Shown: positions 12,730 to 19,349 of the stretch, in pieces
How the letters are laid out: each line of letters opens with the position of its first letter
How positions within the stretch are numbered: the stretch's first letter is position 1
Notes under the pieces: generated by a model
The model's input: only the letters and a program-made list of their open reading frames with translations
What the model was told of the DNA's origin: nothing
The model's database searches: none
Origin: a virus
Direction: 5' to 3' (one strand)
IMG/VR virus record: IMGVR_UViG_3300033571_028691
Coordinates: 1 to 26,665 of that record
Length of the DNA: 26,665 nucleotides
Made by a program: the position numbers and the translations under genes

Positions 12730-12998
12730 AGGGTTACAAAAAGCTGGTCACAGATGACTACAAACACGAAAAAAACTACCTCAAATCTCTCAATGAATCA
12801 GAAAAAGAATGGCTTGAAACGTTTATTTCAGGCTATTATTTTAGAAATACACAAAGTTTTTTAAAGCTCAATTTCACAGTGAGTCAACGCCGCGCAAGTT
12901 ACAATCGACACCGCGCTATTTTAAATGATATCTATTCTAAATGTGTTCCCTTACAATTTAATGATAATCATGAGGTTGATAATGATGATAATAATTGA
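12693..12998 (+). CDS. Unrecognised phage protein upstream of terminase (101 residues)
   Basis: The segment LKSLNESEKEWLETFISGYY resembles small proteins common just upstream of terminase genes in tailed phages, where L-(S/T)-x-x-E-x-x-WL-x-x-F-x-x-x-YY recurs; this is from general familiarity, not a search. The rest is basic (VSQRRASYNRHRAIL) and ends in an Asp/Asn-rich tail. ATG 12693 has only a weak ribosome site and overlaps the previous gene by 37 bases, so coupling is likely. Function unknown. Confidence 0.55.
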   Translation: MRSKHNIFKTTIKGYKKLVTDDYKHEKNYLKSLNESEKEWLETFISGYYFRNTQSFLKLNFTVSQRRASYNRHRAILNDIYSKCVPLQFNDNHEVDNDDNN

Positions 12999-13251
12999 AG
13001 CATTTTGTCTTGGAATTCTTCTTGGAACTGCACCCATTGGCTATTATTTAATCAGAAAAAAAATTGAGAGTGTTACCATAAAGTTTGACAAAGCTCACTT
13101 GAATATGAAAGACGCAACAGAAAAACTCAAACAATTGCATGAAAATGCATTGACAAATTATGAGTCACAATCTAAAAAAATTGAAAAACTCCAAACTGAA
13201 ATGAACATTATTAAAACAACCACAACCCTTAAACGCTCAGGAAGTGTATGA
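12982..13251 (+). CDS. Membrane-anchored coiled-coil protein (89 residues)
   Basis: ATG 12982 has GAGGT five bases upstream; the longer frame from 12925 is not needed. One N-terminal membrane helix (MIIIEAFCLGILLGTAPIGY then YLIRKK, about residues 2-23) is followed by an amphipathic coiled coil (about 30-80: FDKAHLNMKDATEKLKQLHE and following). This single-pass helix plus coiled coil resembles i-spanins (Rz-like) and some phage membrane adaptors. There is no outer-membrane spanin frame nearby, so spanin is only one option. It overlaps the end of the previous gene and the start of the next (ATGA-type, 13248-13251). Confidence 0.6.
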   Translation: MMIIIEAFCLGILLGTAPIGYYLIRKKIESVTIKFDKAHLNMKDATEKLKQLHENALTNYESQSKKIEKLQTEMNIIKTTTTLKRSGSV

Positions 13252-13847
13252 AAATTTCAATCTCAAATACGTTTGATATTTCAACCGTCGCAAACACAAA
13301 ATCTTACCAAGAGTTGCAAAGTTATTTTGATTATGCAAACAGATTCACTTATGAAACTGTACAAGCTCTCACAAAAAAACTGACACTCAATGATAATTTT
13401 AGTTACTCCACGTTGAATTTAACAGTGAGTCACGGTGAGCCAATAGTTCTTAAAATTTCGAGTTATTCTCATATTCTTATCAATTCGATTATTCCAATTT
13501 TGACGTATGATATCTCTCAAAACTCACTCTCTCAATATGTTTTGACAATCTTTTTTAAACAAAATCAAAATATTTTTGCAAATAATGCAATTTGGGTAGC
13601 AGGGACAATTGTCAAATACTCTGTGCAAAATATCCAAAATTATAGCATTGGGGATGTAGTCACATTTTCAGGGTTCCGCAATCAACCCAATAATGGAACT
13701 TATTTAATTGTAGGAATTGATTTAGACACAGCGTCAGTATTTGTCCAAAATTATAACCGTACAAGTTCTACGGGAGATGAACTTCTCTCAACATATTCTG
13801 GTAGTCCCCTTGTAAAAAATTATGTGACCATTGGAGTTATCAATTGA
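13248..13847 (+). CDS. Putative virion or tail-associated protein (199 residues)
   Basis: The protein is beta-rich, with Ser, Asn, Thr and hydrophobic alternation and no charged helical segments, unlike the neighbouring early proteins. The piece YSIGDVVTFSGFRNQPNNGT followed by YLIVGIDLDTASVFVQ resembles small beta domains of phage structural proteins (G-D-x-V-T-F-SGF-x-N-x-x-NNGT-(Y/F)). The ATG overlaps the upstream stop, and the terminase small subunit follows with overlap. A structural protein gene just before terminase is common in podovirus-like phages. The exact particle location is unknown. Confidence 0.5.
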   Translation: MKISISNTFDISTVANTKSYQELQSYFDYANRFTYETVQALTKKLTLNDNFSYSTLNLTVSHGEPIVLKISSYSHILINSIIPILTYDISQNSLSQYVLTIFFKQNQNIFANNAIWVAGTIVKYSVQNIQNYSIGDVVTFSGFRNQPNNGTYLIVGIDLDTASVFVQNYNRTSSTGDELLSTYSGSPLVKNYVTIGVIN

Positions 13848-14095
13848 ACAACCGTGAAAAAATCCGCGCAATTATTGACCAGCAAATACAAAAACTTTAT
13901 GAAATTTCTGAAACTTCAAGCAAGCCATTATTTGATAAAGAAATTGACTCACTGGCTAAACTTGCAAAACTTGTTGAAGCAGAATCATTACTTGATAGCT
14001 TAAAAGACAAAACAAAATTTGATGATTTATCAGAAGAAGAATTGTTACTTCTTTATAATTTTAGAAAGAATCAACCCAATGGACAGAGTGACTGA
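13844..14095 (+). CDS. Probable terminase small subunit
   Basis: 83 residues starting at TTG 13844, with GGAG at seven bases. The product is a short charged helical protein (NNREKIRAIIDQQIQKLYEI, DSLAKLAKLVEAESLLDSLK) ending LSEEELLLLYNFRKNQPNGQ. Small helical proteins encoded directly before the large terminase usually recognise the packaging start site and help load TerL. It is shorter than many small terminases and I do not see a classical HTH, so the call rests mainly on position and overlap with TerL (17 bases). Confidence 0.55.
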   Translation: MNNREKIRAIIDQQIQKLYEISETSSKPLFDKEIDSLAKLAKLVEAESLLDSLKDKTKFDDLSEEELLLLYNFRKNQPNGQSD

Positions 14096-15476
14096 AAAAT
14101 TGTGGCAACGAGGCGAAATGAGCTTTTTGTTGCATGCAGCACAGAAACAAGTCTATGACAAAATATTAACAAGCAACGAGCAATTGCATTTGTTTTTAGG
14201 CTCAAGACAGTTTGGCAAATCATTTCTCTCTCTTGCTCTTGGCTTTCAACACGTCGCAAGCCCGCACACGATTAATAAACTCGTAAAGATTGCAGCGGGT
14301 ACACTCAAAGCGACAAACGATATCGTGAACGATAATATGAAATTTTTTATTGTGAGTGCACCACCGGGTCACATCAAACCGACAAAATCTGACAAGCGTT
14401 ACAAAGTTGGAACAAATGGCGAGATACGCTTGGGGATGATGGAACGTGCGCACGTCGATTCATTGCGCGGTGGGAATGCTGGGCTTTACATTCTTGAAGA
14501 AGCAGCAGCAGCGGTGAGTAGTGATGATTTTGAGTACGCATACAAAGCCGTAATCATTCCGCAGCTACTTCGCTCCGGGGGTAAGATTGTTATCATCACC
14601 ACGCCCTCAAAAAACCCTGATCATTACGTGCACTCTGTGATTCAACCGCAGTGTGAAAAAAAAGGCACACTTTACAAAGCGACTATCTTTGACAATCCAC
14701 AACTCACAACAGAGCAAATACAAAACGCTATTAATGCGTATGGTGGCGCTGACACTTTAGATTTTAGGCGTGAGTACCTGTGCGAAGTTGTGCGCGATGG
14801 ACGCTCATTGATTACGCCTGCATTTTCTGATGTGCGGCATATTACAAATCAAAGCTATGAGAGTGTGTATGCAGCAAACTGTTGGATAATCGGAGACACG
14901 GGAGGCATACGTGATAAGCACGTCTTACAAGTTTGGGGTCATCGAATTACAGACAATAAAAAATTAATCATTGCAGAGGTGATGTTTGATTCCAATACCA
15001 ACACGATAGTTTTGGGTGATATGATTAAACAACTCCGCACAAAATATCAAATAAAACCCTATCACATTTTTTTAGACTGCCATGGTCAGACTCAAGTCGA
15101 TCTCAATACTTTGTGTGATGTTTCTGTTACGTTACCGCCGAAAGTTGATCGAGACAATGCAATTATGGCTTTGAATTCGGCGTTCTTTCAAGATGAGATT
15201 TTTATCAATAAATCATGTGAGTTTACAATAAAAAGTTTACGCTCTTGTATGTTTAATAAAACACGCACAGACTTTGAACGAACAGATGAGTTAGGCCATG
15301 CTGATGCTGTGATGTGTGCTGTCTATGGTTTGCGTGTTGAAAAATTTATTGAGCGCTCTAAAATCATCACTAACTTTTCAAACTTTAGTCAAATGAGCAA
15401 TCAATCACCACAGACAAATTTAGAAAAAGTCACAAAAGCCCTTAGACCCTTTCACAAAAGCCTAGCAAATTTTTAA
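14079..15476 (+). CDS. terL: Terminase large subunit (packaging ATPase and nuclease)
   Basis: 465 residues from ATG 14079; the longer frame from 14019 lies inside the previous gene and adds an unrelated hydrophobic tail. The ATPase has Walker A-like GSRQFGKSFLSL (about 41-52), Walker B LYILEEAAAA (about 136-145), and a coupling-type stretch KIVIITTPSKNPDHY. The C-terminal RNase H-like nuclease has acidic positions in IIGDTGG (about 270), FLDCHGQ (about 332) and GHADAVMCAV (about 407). The enzyme pumps DNA into the procapsid and cuts concatemers. It is the last gene of the operon and its 3' end overlaps a leftward gene by 35 bases. The ribosome site is weak, consistent with coupling to the small subunit. 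Confidence 0.88.
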   Translation: MDRVTEKLWQRGEMSFLLHAAQKQVYDKILTSNEQLHLFLGSRQFGKSFLSLALGFQHVASPHTINKLVKIAAGTLKATNDIVNDNMKFFIVSAPPGHIKPTKSDKRYKVGTNGEIRLGMMERAHVDSLRGGNAGLYILEEAAAAVSSDDFEYAYKAVIIPQLLRSGGKIVIITTPSKNPDHYVHSVIQPQCEKKGTLYKATIFDNPQLTTEQIQNAINAYGGADTLDFRREYLCEVVRDGRSLITPAFSDVRHITNQSYESVYAANCWIIGDTGGIRDKHVLQVWGHRITDNKKLIIAEVMFDSNTNTIVLGDMIKQLRTKYQIKPYHIFLDCHGQTQVDLNTLCDVSVTLPPKVDRDNAIMALNSAFFQDEIFINKSCEFTIKSLRSCMFNKTRTDFERTDELGHADAVMCAVYGLRVEKFIERSKIITNFSNFSQMSNQSPQTNLEKVTKALRPFHKSLANF

Positions 15477-15861
15477 CGATATTTTCTGTTAATGAATCCA
15501 AAATAATTTGTGTTGCTTCTTTCTCTGAAAGAATTAAAGAATCAATCACTTTTTCAAGTGTGTCTTTTTTCCAAAACTCAAACCATTTCTTCTTTTCAAT
15601 TTTTGCAGCTTTCTCAACCATAAAGTTTTTTAATACAGTTCTATCGCCAGCAATCCAAACCATAAATTTAATCGAATATCCATTGACTCCATGATAGCGA
15701 AAAAAACAGTTTGCATATTTTGGTTGTCCGTTCTCATCTTTTTCTTGAAAGCTTGTTGTAAAAATTTCAAAAGATAAATTAACAAGCCGAGTTTTTACAG
15801 ACAACTCTTGAATTGCAATGCATGGAGTTTCTAAAATTTTTATAAGCGACGTAGTACCCAT
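15442..15861 (-). CDS. Unrecognised cassette protein (139 residues)
   Basis: Second gene of a leftward pair lying between the terminase and replication operons. N-terminal beta-like part (TRLVNLSFEIFTTSFQEK, CFFRYHGVNGYSIKFMVWIA) is followed by a basic aromatic segment KIEKKKWFEFWKKDTLEKVI and a helical C-terminus. No known domain recognised and no membrane helix. Its start lies 22 bases inside the end of the upstream gene. The 35-base tail overlap with terL means transcripts of the two operons are antisense at their ends. Opposite-strand two-gene cassettes like this in phages are often morons or (anti)defence units. Confidence 0.55.
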   Translation of the reverse strand: MGTTSLIKILETPCIAIQELSVKTRLVNLSFEIFTTSFQEKDENGQPKYANCFFRYHGVNGYSIKFMVWIAGDRTVLKNFMVEKAAKIEKKKWFEFWKKDTLEKVIDSLILSEKEATQIILDSLTENIVKNLLGFCERV

Positions 15862-16283
15862 GAGCCTAACACTTTCTTAGCCTGGTCTTCGCGTAAATAG
15901 GGATGTGCAGCGAGAATTGCAGCGACAACGTGACCCGTTGACATGCGCTCGTAATCCTGCAACCCAAAATCTTCTGGACGGCTATTTTTTAATAAATTAT
16001 TAAATCGACGCGTTTTATTTTCTTCTAGTCGTTTTTTCTTGTCTCGACTTTCTCTACGAAGACAATCAGAAACAGCTTGAACAGATGGTCTGAATTCTGC
16101 ATAAGTGCTAATATCATTAAAGACAATTTGCCAAATTTCTGAATCTGTTAAATCTGGGTTGTGTTGTTTTAATATTTTTTTCACTGTTACATATTTAATG
16201 ACTCGGCCGTTTTTTTTCAAGTGGCCGTTGCGCCATTGCACACCAATGTGTTGTAATACGAGAGCCGCGTTAACTTTTGTCAT
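15840..16283 (-). CDS. Unrecognised basic cassette protein (147 residues)
   Basis: First gene of the leftward pair, with ATG 16283 preceded by AAAAGGATATGA. The product is strongly basic with a helical N-terminal block and a charged linker RRESRDKKKRLEENKTRRFN (about residues 76-95), then LQDYERMSTGHVVAAILAAH. The segment around RPSVQAVSDCLRRESR may be a DNA-binding helix, but I see no clear HTH. Its promoter (16344-16316) overlaps the divergent start of the replication operon, so it could be a regulator of that operon; this is inference from position. Confidence 0.55.
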   Translation of the reverse strand: MTKVNAALVLQHIGVQWRNGHLKKNGRVIKYVTVKKILKQHNPDLTDSEIWQIVFNDISTYAEFRPSVQAVSDCLRRESRDKKKRLEENKTRRFNNLLKNSRPEDFGLQDYERMSTGHVVAAILAAHPYLREDQAKKVLGSWVLRRL

Positions 16284-16315
16284 TCATATCCTTTTGTTTT
16301 TAAATTACATATGTT

Positions 16316-16344
16316 AATATAGATGACGTTACCAAATAAATCAA
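16316..16344 (-). promoter_or_regulatory. Leftward promoter for the 15442-16283 pair
   Basis: On the minus strand TTGATT (16344-16339), a 17-base spacer, and TATATT (16321-16316), about 33 bases before ATG 16283. The TATA box overlaps a weaker rightward -10 (TATAGA 16318-16323 with TTGTTT 16294-16299, 18-base spacer) that could serve the replication operon, so the two may compete. Confidence 0.55.
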
Positions 16345-16359
16345 TAGAGGGCATCGTGT

Positions 16360-16941
16360 GTGTTAAGTTATTACGATTTGACTAGACAAGTGCATTATGA
16401 TCCCAAAACAGGAATTTTTACCTGGAAGATAAAAAAACGAAAAACTCGAAAAGGATCAGAAGCTGGTTTCTATGCGCCAAGTCGTCTGTACCGCTACATC
16501 AGAATTGATGGTAAAGATTATACTTGTCAGCGTATTGCATGGTTTTATATGACAAAAACTTGGCCAACTAAATTTGTTGGCTTTAGAAATAAAAATCCGA
16601 TGGATTTACGATTTTTAAATTTAATCCATTGTGATAAATATGATTTGCAATCCAACAGATCCAATTCACAACACCTCACAGGTGCACATTTCAGAAAAGA
16701 AAACAAAACCAAGCCGTGGAATTCAAGAATTTACTACAAAGGTAAGTGCATTTCCCTTGGTTATTTTAAAACAGAAAAAGAAGCACACAGGGCACACACA
16801 AGAGCAAAAAAGGATATACAAAGTGGAATTATCGACTTTGCTAAAGAAGTACCGAGTAAATGGCGAGACCTTTTATCACCACGCAGGACGGTATGCGAAT
16901 CAGCCCGTGGAGAAACGCAAACTGGTTCAAGAAATTCTTGA
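16360..16941 (+). CDS. HNH/AP2-type homing endonuclease-like protein with degenerate active site
   Basis: 193 residues from GTG 16360 (GAGGG at eight bases). The N-terminal part YDPKTGIFTWKIKK and RYIRIDGKDYTCQRIAWFYM with TKTWPTKFVGFRNKNPMDLRF follows the HNH endonuclease pattern. However, the usual H before R-x-AW is Q, and the usual (I/V)-D-H-x-N is VGFRN, so the catalytic His and Asp are gone. The second half GAHFRKENKTKPWNSRIYYK then GKCISLGYFKTEKEAHRAH (about 107-150) matches the AP2-like DNA-binding domain that often accompanies HNH homing enzymes. It probably still binds DNA but may not cut. It lies directly before the helicase and its 3' end overlaps that gene by 119 bases, suggesting an inserted homing gene later domesticated. 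Confidence 0.7.
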   Translation: MLSYYDLTRQVHYDPKTGIFTWKIKKRKTRKGSEAGFYAPSRLYRYIRIDGKDYTCQRIAWFYMTKTWPTKFVGFRNKNPMDLRFLNLIHCDKYDLQSNRSNSQHLTGAHFRKENKTKPWNSRIYYKGKCISLGYFKTEKEAHRAHTRAKKDIQSGIIDFAKEVPSKWRDLLSPRRTVCESARGETQTGSRNS

Positions 16942-18337
16942 AATGGGCGCAGAGCTTGAAGAAGTTGAACCAATAATCGAAATCCTCAAGCAAAAATGTA
17001 TTGAACGGCAAAAATTTTCCGATCAATCTTTTGATGAGATTGAACAAGTCATCCATTCATTTCATTACGTCATCGATAAATTCCAAATTGTTTTAAATAA
17101 AAATAATCCTGAACAAAAACTTATCTATTTGATTGAGGGAACACGAGCAAAACTATTGGCATCCTCACTCCCTGGCACAGATGAGCTAGTGCGGTTGCTT
17201 GCAAATATTTATCCTGAAGATATGGCGTTATTGCATAAAGAAATTCAATTGCGCACAGAAAAAAAGAAACGACACCATGTGACAATCGAGAGTTGCATTA
17301 AATTATTAGTCAACTCGATTATCAATGCACTATACACAAAAACTCCAATGGCAATTAATTATGATATCAAACCATTAACACTATCAAATAGTTCCGAATT
17401 TTCAGCGCACAAGTTGAATTATGAATACAAAGAAACACCACAACTCAATCCACATCTTAAAGAATTATTAGGGCGTATCACAGACAGTGATCGGTTGTGT
17501 GCGTTACTTTGGATTTGTTTTAATGGCCATAAATCGCCGTATGTTATTTATTTATACGGCGAGGGCGGCGAGGGGAAATCATCATTTACTGGAATGTTGC
17601 GGCGAAAAATTGGCAAAGATGTTGTAGCAAGCTTTGATAGCTCAAATCAATTTTCAAATTTTGGCATGTTCAATAAAGCGCTAATTGTTCTCTCTGAAAA
17701 TAACAATCCCCGAGTTTTGCAAAAAGCAGAAGTGAAACAATTAACAGGAGATAGTATTGTCAGCATTGAACAAAAAGGAAAAGATAGGTTCACAGGAACA
17801 TTGTCAGGATTATTGATAATTGACTCAAACGTACTCCCTGAAATAGACGGAGATTCCTACGAACTTCGAAGACTTCGTTTATTTAAATTTGAACCATTAC
17901 AAGCCACAGAATTTTATTCTAAAGAAATGTACGAGAGTTTTTTAGGAGAAAATTTTAATGACTTTTTAAATTATTGCAGAATTTGTTACGAAAACATCGG
18001 GCAAAATTGGACTGTGCTACCTAGCCCAAATCAACAAGCACAATTTAAAAGTTTACAAGACAAAGCACAGCTTGTCATGAATCAAGAATTGTGGGCTAAA
18101 CTGATTCGCTCTGGAGAATTTGCAATTGATCCCCGTTCTGAAATTGAAGAATCCACATTTTATAAAGCATTGCAAAACATTACAAACCTCAAAGAATTTA
18201 AAAAGAATTACGGACTTTCTAACTTTTTAAAATATTTAAAGCATGAACACGCCATCAAATCCGAGCATGGAAGAATTTATGGTTTGAAAGCCGTTGATAA
18301 AAAAGGCGTGTATTATGACCCATACCATACAAATTAA
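16823..18337 (+). CDS. SF3-type replicative helicase (D5/P4-like NTPase)
   Basis: 504 residues from GTG 16823, chosen because AAGGA lies nine bases upstream; the longer frame (from 16631) runs through the HNH gene. The AAA+ core has Walker A YLYGEGGEGKSSF (about 246-258), Walker B ALIVLSENN (about 287-295), KQLTGDSIVSIEQKGKDRF and the sensor/arginine-finger stretch GLLIIDSNVLPEID then ELRRLRLF. This is the superfamily 3 helicase pattern of phage and plasmid primase-helicases of the P4/D5 kind. I see no primase signature in the 245-residue N-terminus, so primer synthesis may come from elsewhere. It should unwind the phage origin or fork. It is followed by the M15 peptidase after nine bases. 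Confidence 0.85.
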   Translation: MELSTLLKKYRVNGETFYHHAGRYANQPVEKRKLVQEILEMGAELEEVEPIIEILKQKCIERQKFSDQSFDEIEQVIHSFHYVIDKFQIVLNKNNPEQKLIYLIEGTRAKLLASSLPGTDELVRLLANIYPEDMALLHKEIQLRTEKKKRHHVTIESCIKLLVNSIINALYTKTPMAINYDIKPLTLSNSSEFSAHKLNYEYKETPQLNPHLKELLGRITDSDRLCALLWICFNGHKSPYVIYLYGEGGEGKSSFTGMLRRKIGKDVVASFDSSNQFSNFGMFNKALIVLSENNNPRVLQKAEVKQLTGDSIVSIEQKGKDRFTGTLSGLLIIDSNVLPEIDGDSYELRRLRLFKFEPLQATEFYSKEMYESFLGENFNDFLNYCRICYENIGQNWTVLPSPNQQAQFKSLQDKAQLVMNQELWAKLIRSGEFAIDPRSEIEESTFYKALQNITNLKEFKKNYGLSNFLKYLKHEHAIKSEHGRIYGLKAVDKKGVYYDPYHTN

Positions 18338-18346
18338 AGGTAAAGT

Positions 18347-18811
18347 ATGCCATTAATTACAAGAGACAATTATTTAAAAATGAGAGATATTACATACCAT
18401 AAAGATTGGAATAAAAAACTTGAAAAAACAATGGAAGCCACAATCAATCAAATCAATGAATTTTTAAAAGAAATTAAATTTTCAAATGTGGAAGTTGTAA
18501 GCGGCTGGCGACCACAACAATTGAATGAAAGCATTAAAAATGCCGCTACGCAAAGTAAACATATTACATGCCAGGCTGTTGATTTACTGGATTTAAAACC
18601 GTTTCCATTAATGCATGCAATCTTAGAGAATTTAATTGCGGCAGAAACTCATGGTGTTTACTTTGAAGATTTTTCATATACGCCAAGCTGGGTTCATATA
18701 CAAGTTGTGCCGCCTAAATCGTTTCGTAGGGTATTTGTTCCAAATTCCAATCCACCTCTTGTTGCTAATAAATGGAAAGGTCTTGAGTATTATGACAGAC
18801 AGTTTATATAA
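18347..18811 (+). CDS. M15-family peptidase (endolysin candidate)
   Basis: 154 residues without signal peptide. SGWRP (52-56), SKHITCQAVDLLD with H72 and D79, and WVHIQ with H117 give the zinc-binding His-Asp-His set of the M15 D-Ala-D-Ala / L,D-peptidase family, and the spacing fits the M15_3 type found as phage endolysins. It would cleave peptidoglycan peptide cross-links once the holin opens the membrane. Ribosome site AAAGG precedes ATG 18347. It is unusual to find it in the replication operon, between helicase and polymerase, rather than beside the holin at 534-923; expression timing would then be early, with activity controlled by holin release. The next gene starts 20 bases before its stop. 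Confidence 0.8.
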   Translation: MPLITRDNYLKMRDITYHKDWNKKLEKTMEATINQINEFLKEIKFSNVEVVSGWRPQQLNESIKNAATQSKHITCQAVDLLDLKPFPLMHAILENLIAAETHGVYFEDFSYTPSWVHIQVVPPKSFRRVFVPNSNPPLVANKWKGLEYYDRQFI

Positions 18812-19349
18812 AGTTGGCGATAAATTTAAAATAATTGAAACAACAAGTGATAAGTTTTTAATCGGAGATATCTTTAAACTGCATGAGATCCGTTTAGGTC
18901 ATTATCCATATTTATTAAAAAGAAAAAGTTATTCGACTATTTTTGAAATTGAGCTCAATGCTGAACTCGTGAGTGTTTTCGGTGTAAAATTTGAGCCTCT
19001 CAAAAAACTTTTTGATGGAATTAGCACAAAAGATGATATGACGCTCAAACCACATTATCGAGCGATTAGTCCTTATTTATTGCAGAATATGGCGATGATT
19101 TTTAGACAAGGAATTAAAAAGCACGGCCTCGATTCCCATCGTAATATTGAAGCAAAACATGCTGGAGAAATTATTGATGCATTGTTGCGACACATTGAAA
19201 AAATCAGGCTTGGGGAATTTTTTGATTTAGAAAGTAAGCAACCACACCTTGCACATGCTGGCTGTAATCTTTCAATTCTCATGAATATCTATGCAAAATA
19301 TGGTGCCGAAGAATTGATTAAATCAATAAATGGGGAATTGAATGAGTGA
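18792..19349 (+). CDS. dATP/dGTP diphosphohydrolase N-terminal-domain-like protein
   Basis: 185 residues from ATG 18792 (GAG four bases upstream; a longer frame from 18636 is in the previous gene). The last two thirds, LKPHYRAISPYLLQNMAMIF, QGIKKHGLDSHRN, ALLRHIEKIRLGEFFDLESK and HLAHAGCNLSILMNI, follow the pattern of the phage dATP/dGTP diphosphohydrolase N-terminal family (formerly DUF5664): P-x-x-L, G-x-x-K(Y/H)G, LLRH, GE-x-x-D-x-ES-x-x-x-HLAHA-x-CN. This is a helical domain linked to nucleotide-pool control in phages. The first about 75 residues are extra and unassigned. The ATG of DNA polymerase lies eight bases inside its end, so stoichiometric coupling with the polymerase is likely. 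Real substrate is not provable here. Confidence 0.65.
   Translation: MTDSLYKVGDKFKIIETTSDKFLIGDIFKLHEIRLGHYPYLLKRKSYSTIFEIELNAELVSVFGVKFEPLKKLFDGISTKDDMTLKPHYRAISPYLLQNMAMIFRQGIKKHGLDSHRNIEAKHAGEIIDALLRHIEKIRLGEFFDLESKQPHLAHAGCNLSILMNIYAKYGAEELIKSINGELNE

Noticed and set aside
18636-18791. 52-codon N-terminal extension of the diphosphohydrolase-like protein
   Set aside because: It lies within the M15 peptidase gene in another frame and has no ribosome site; ATG 18792 is preferred.
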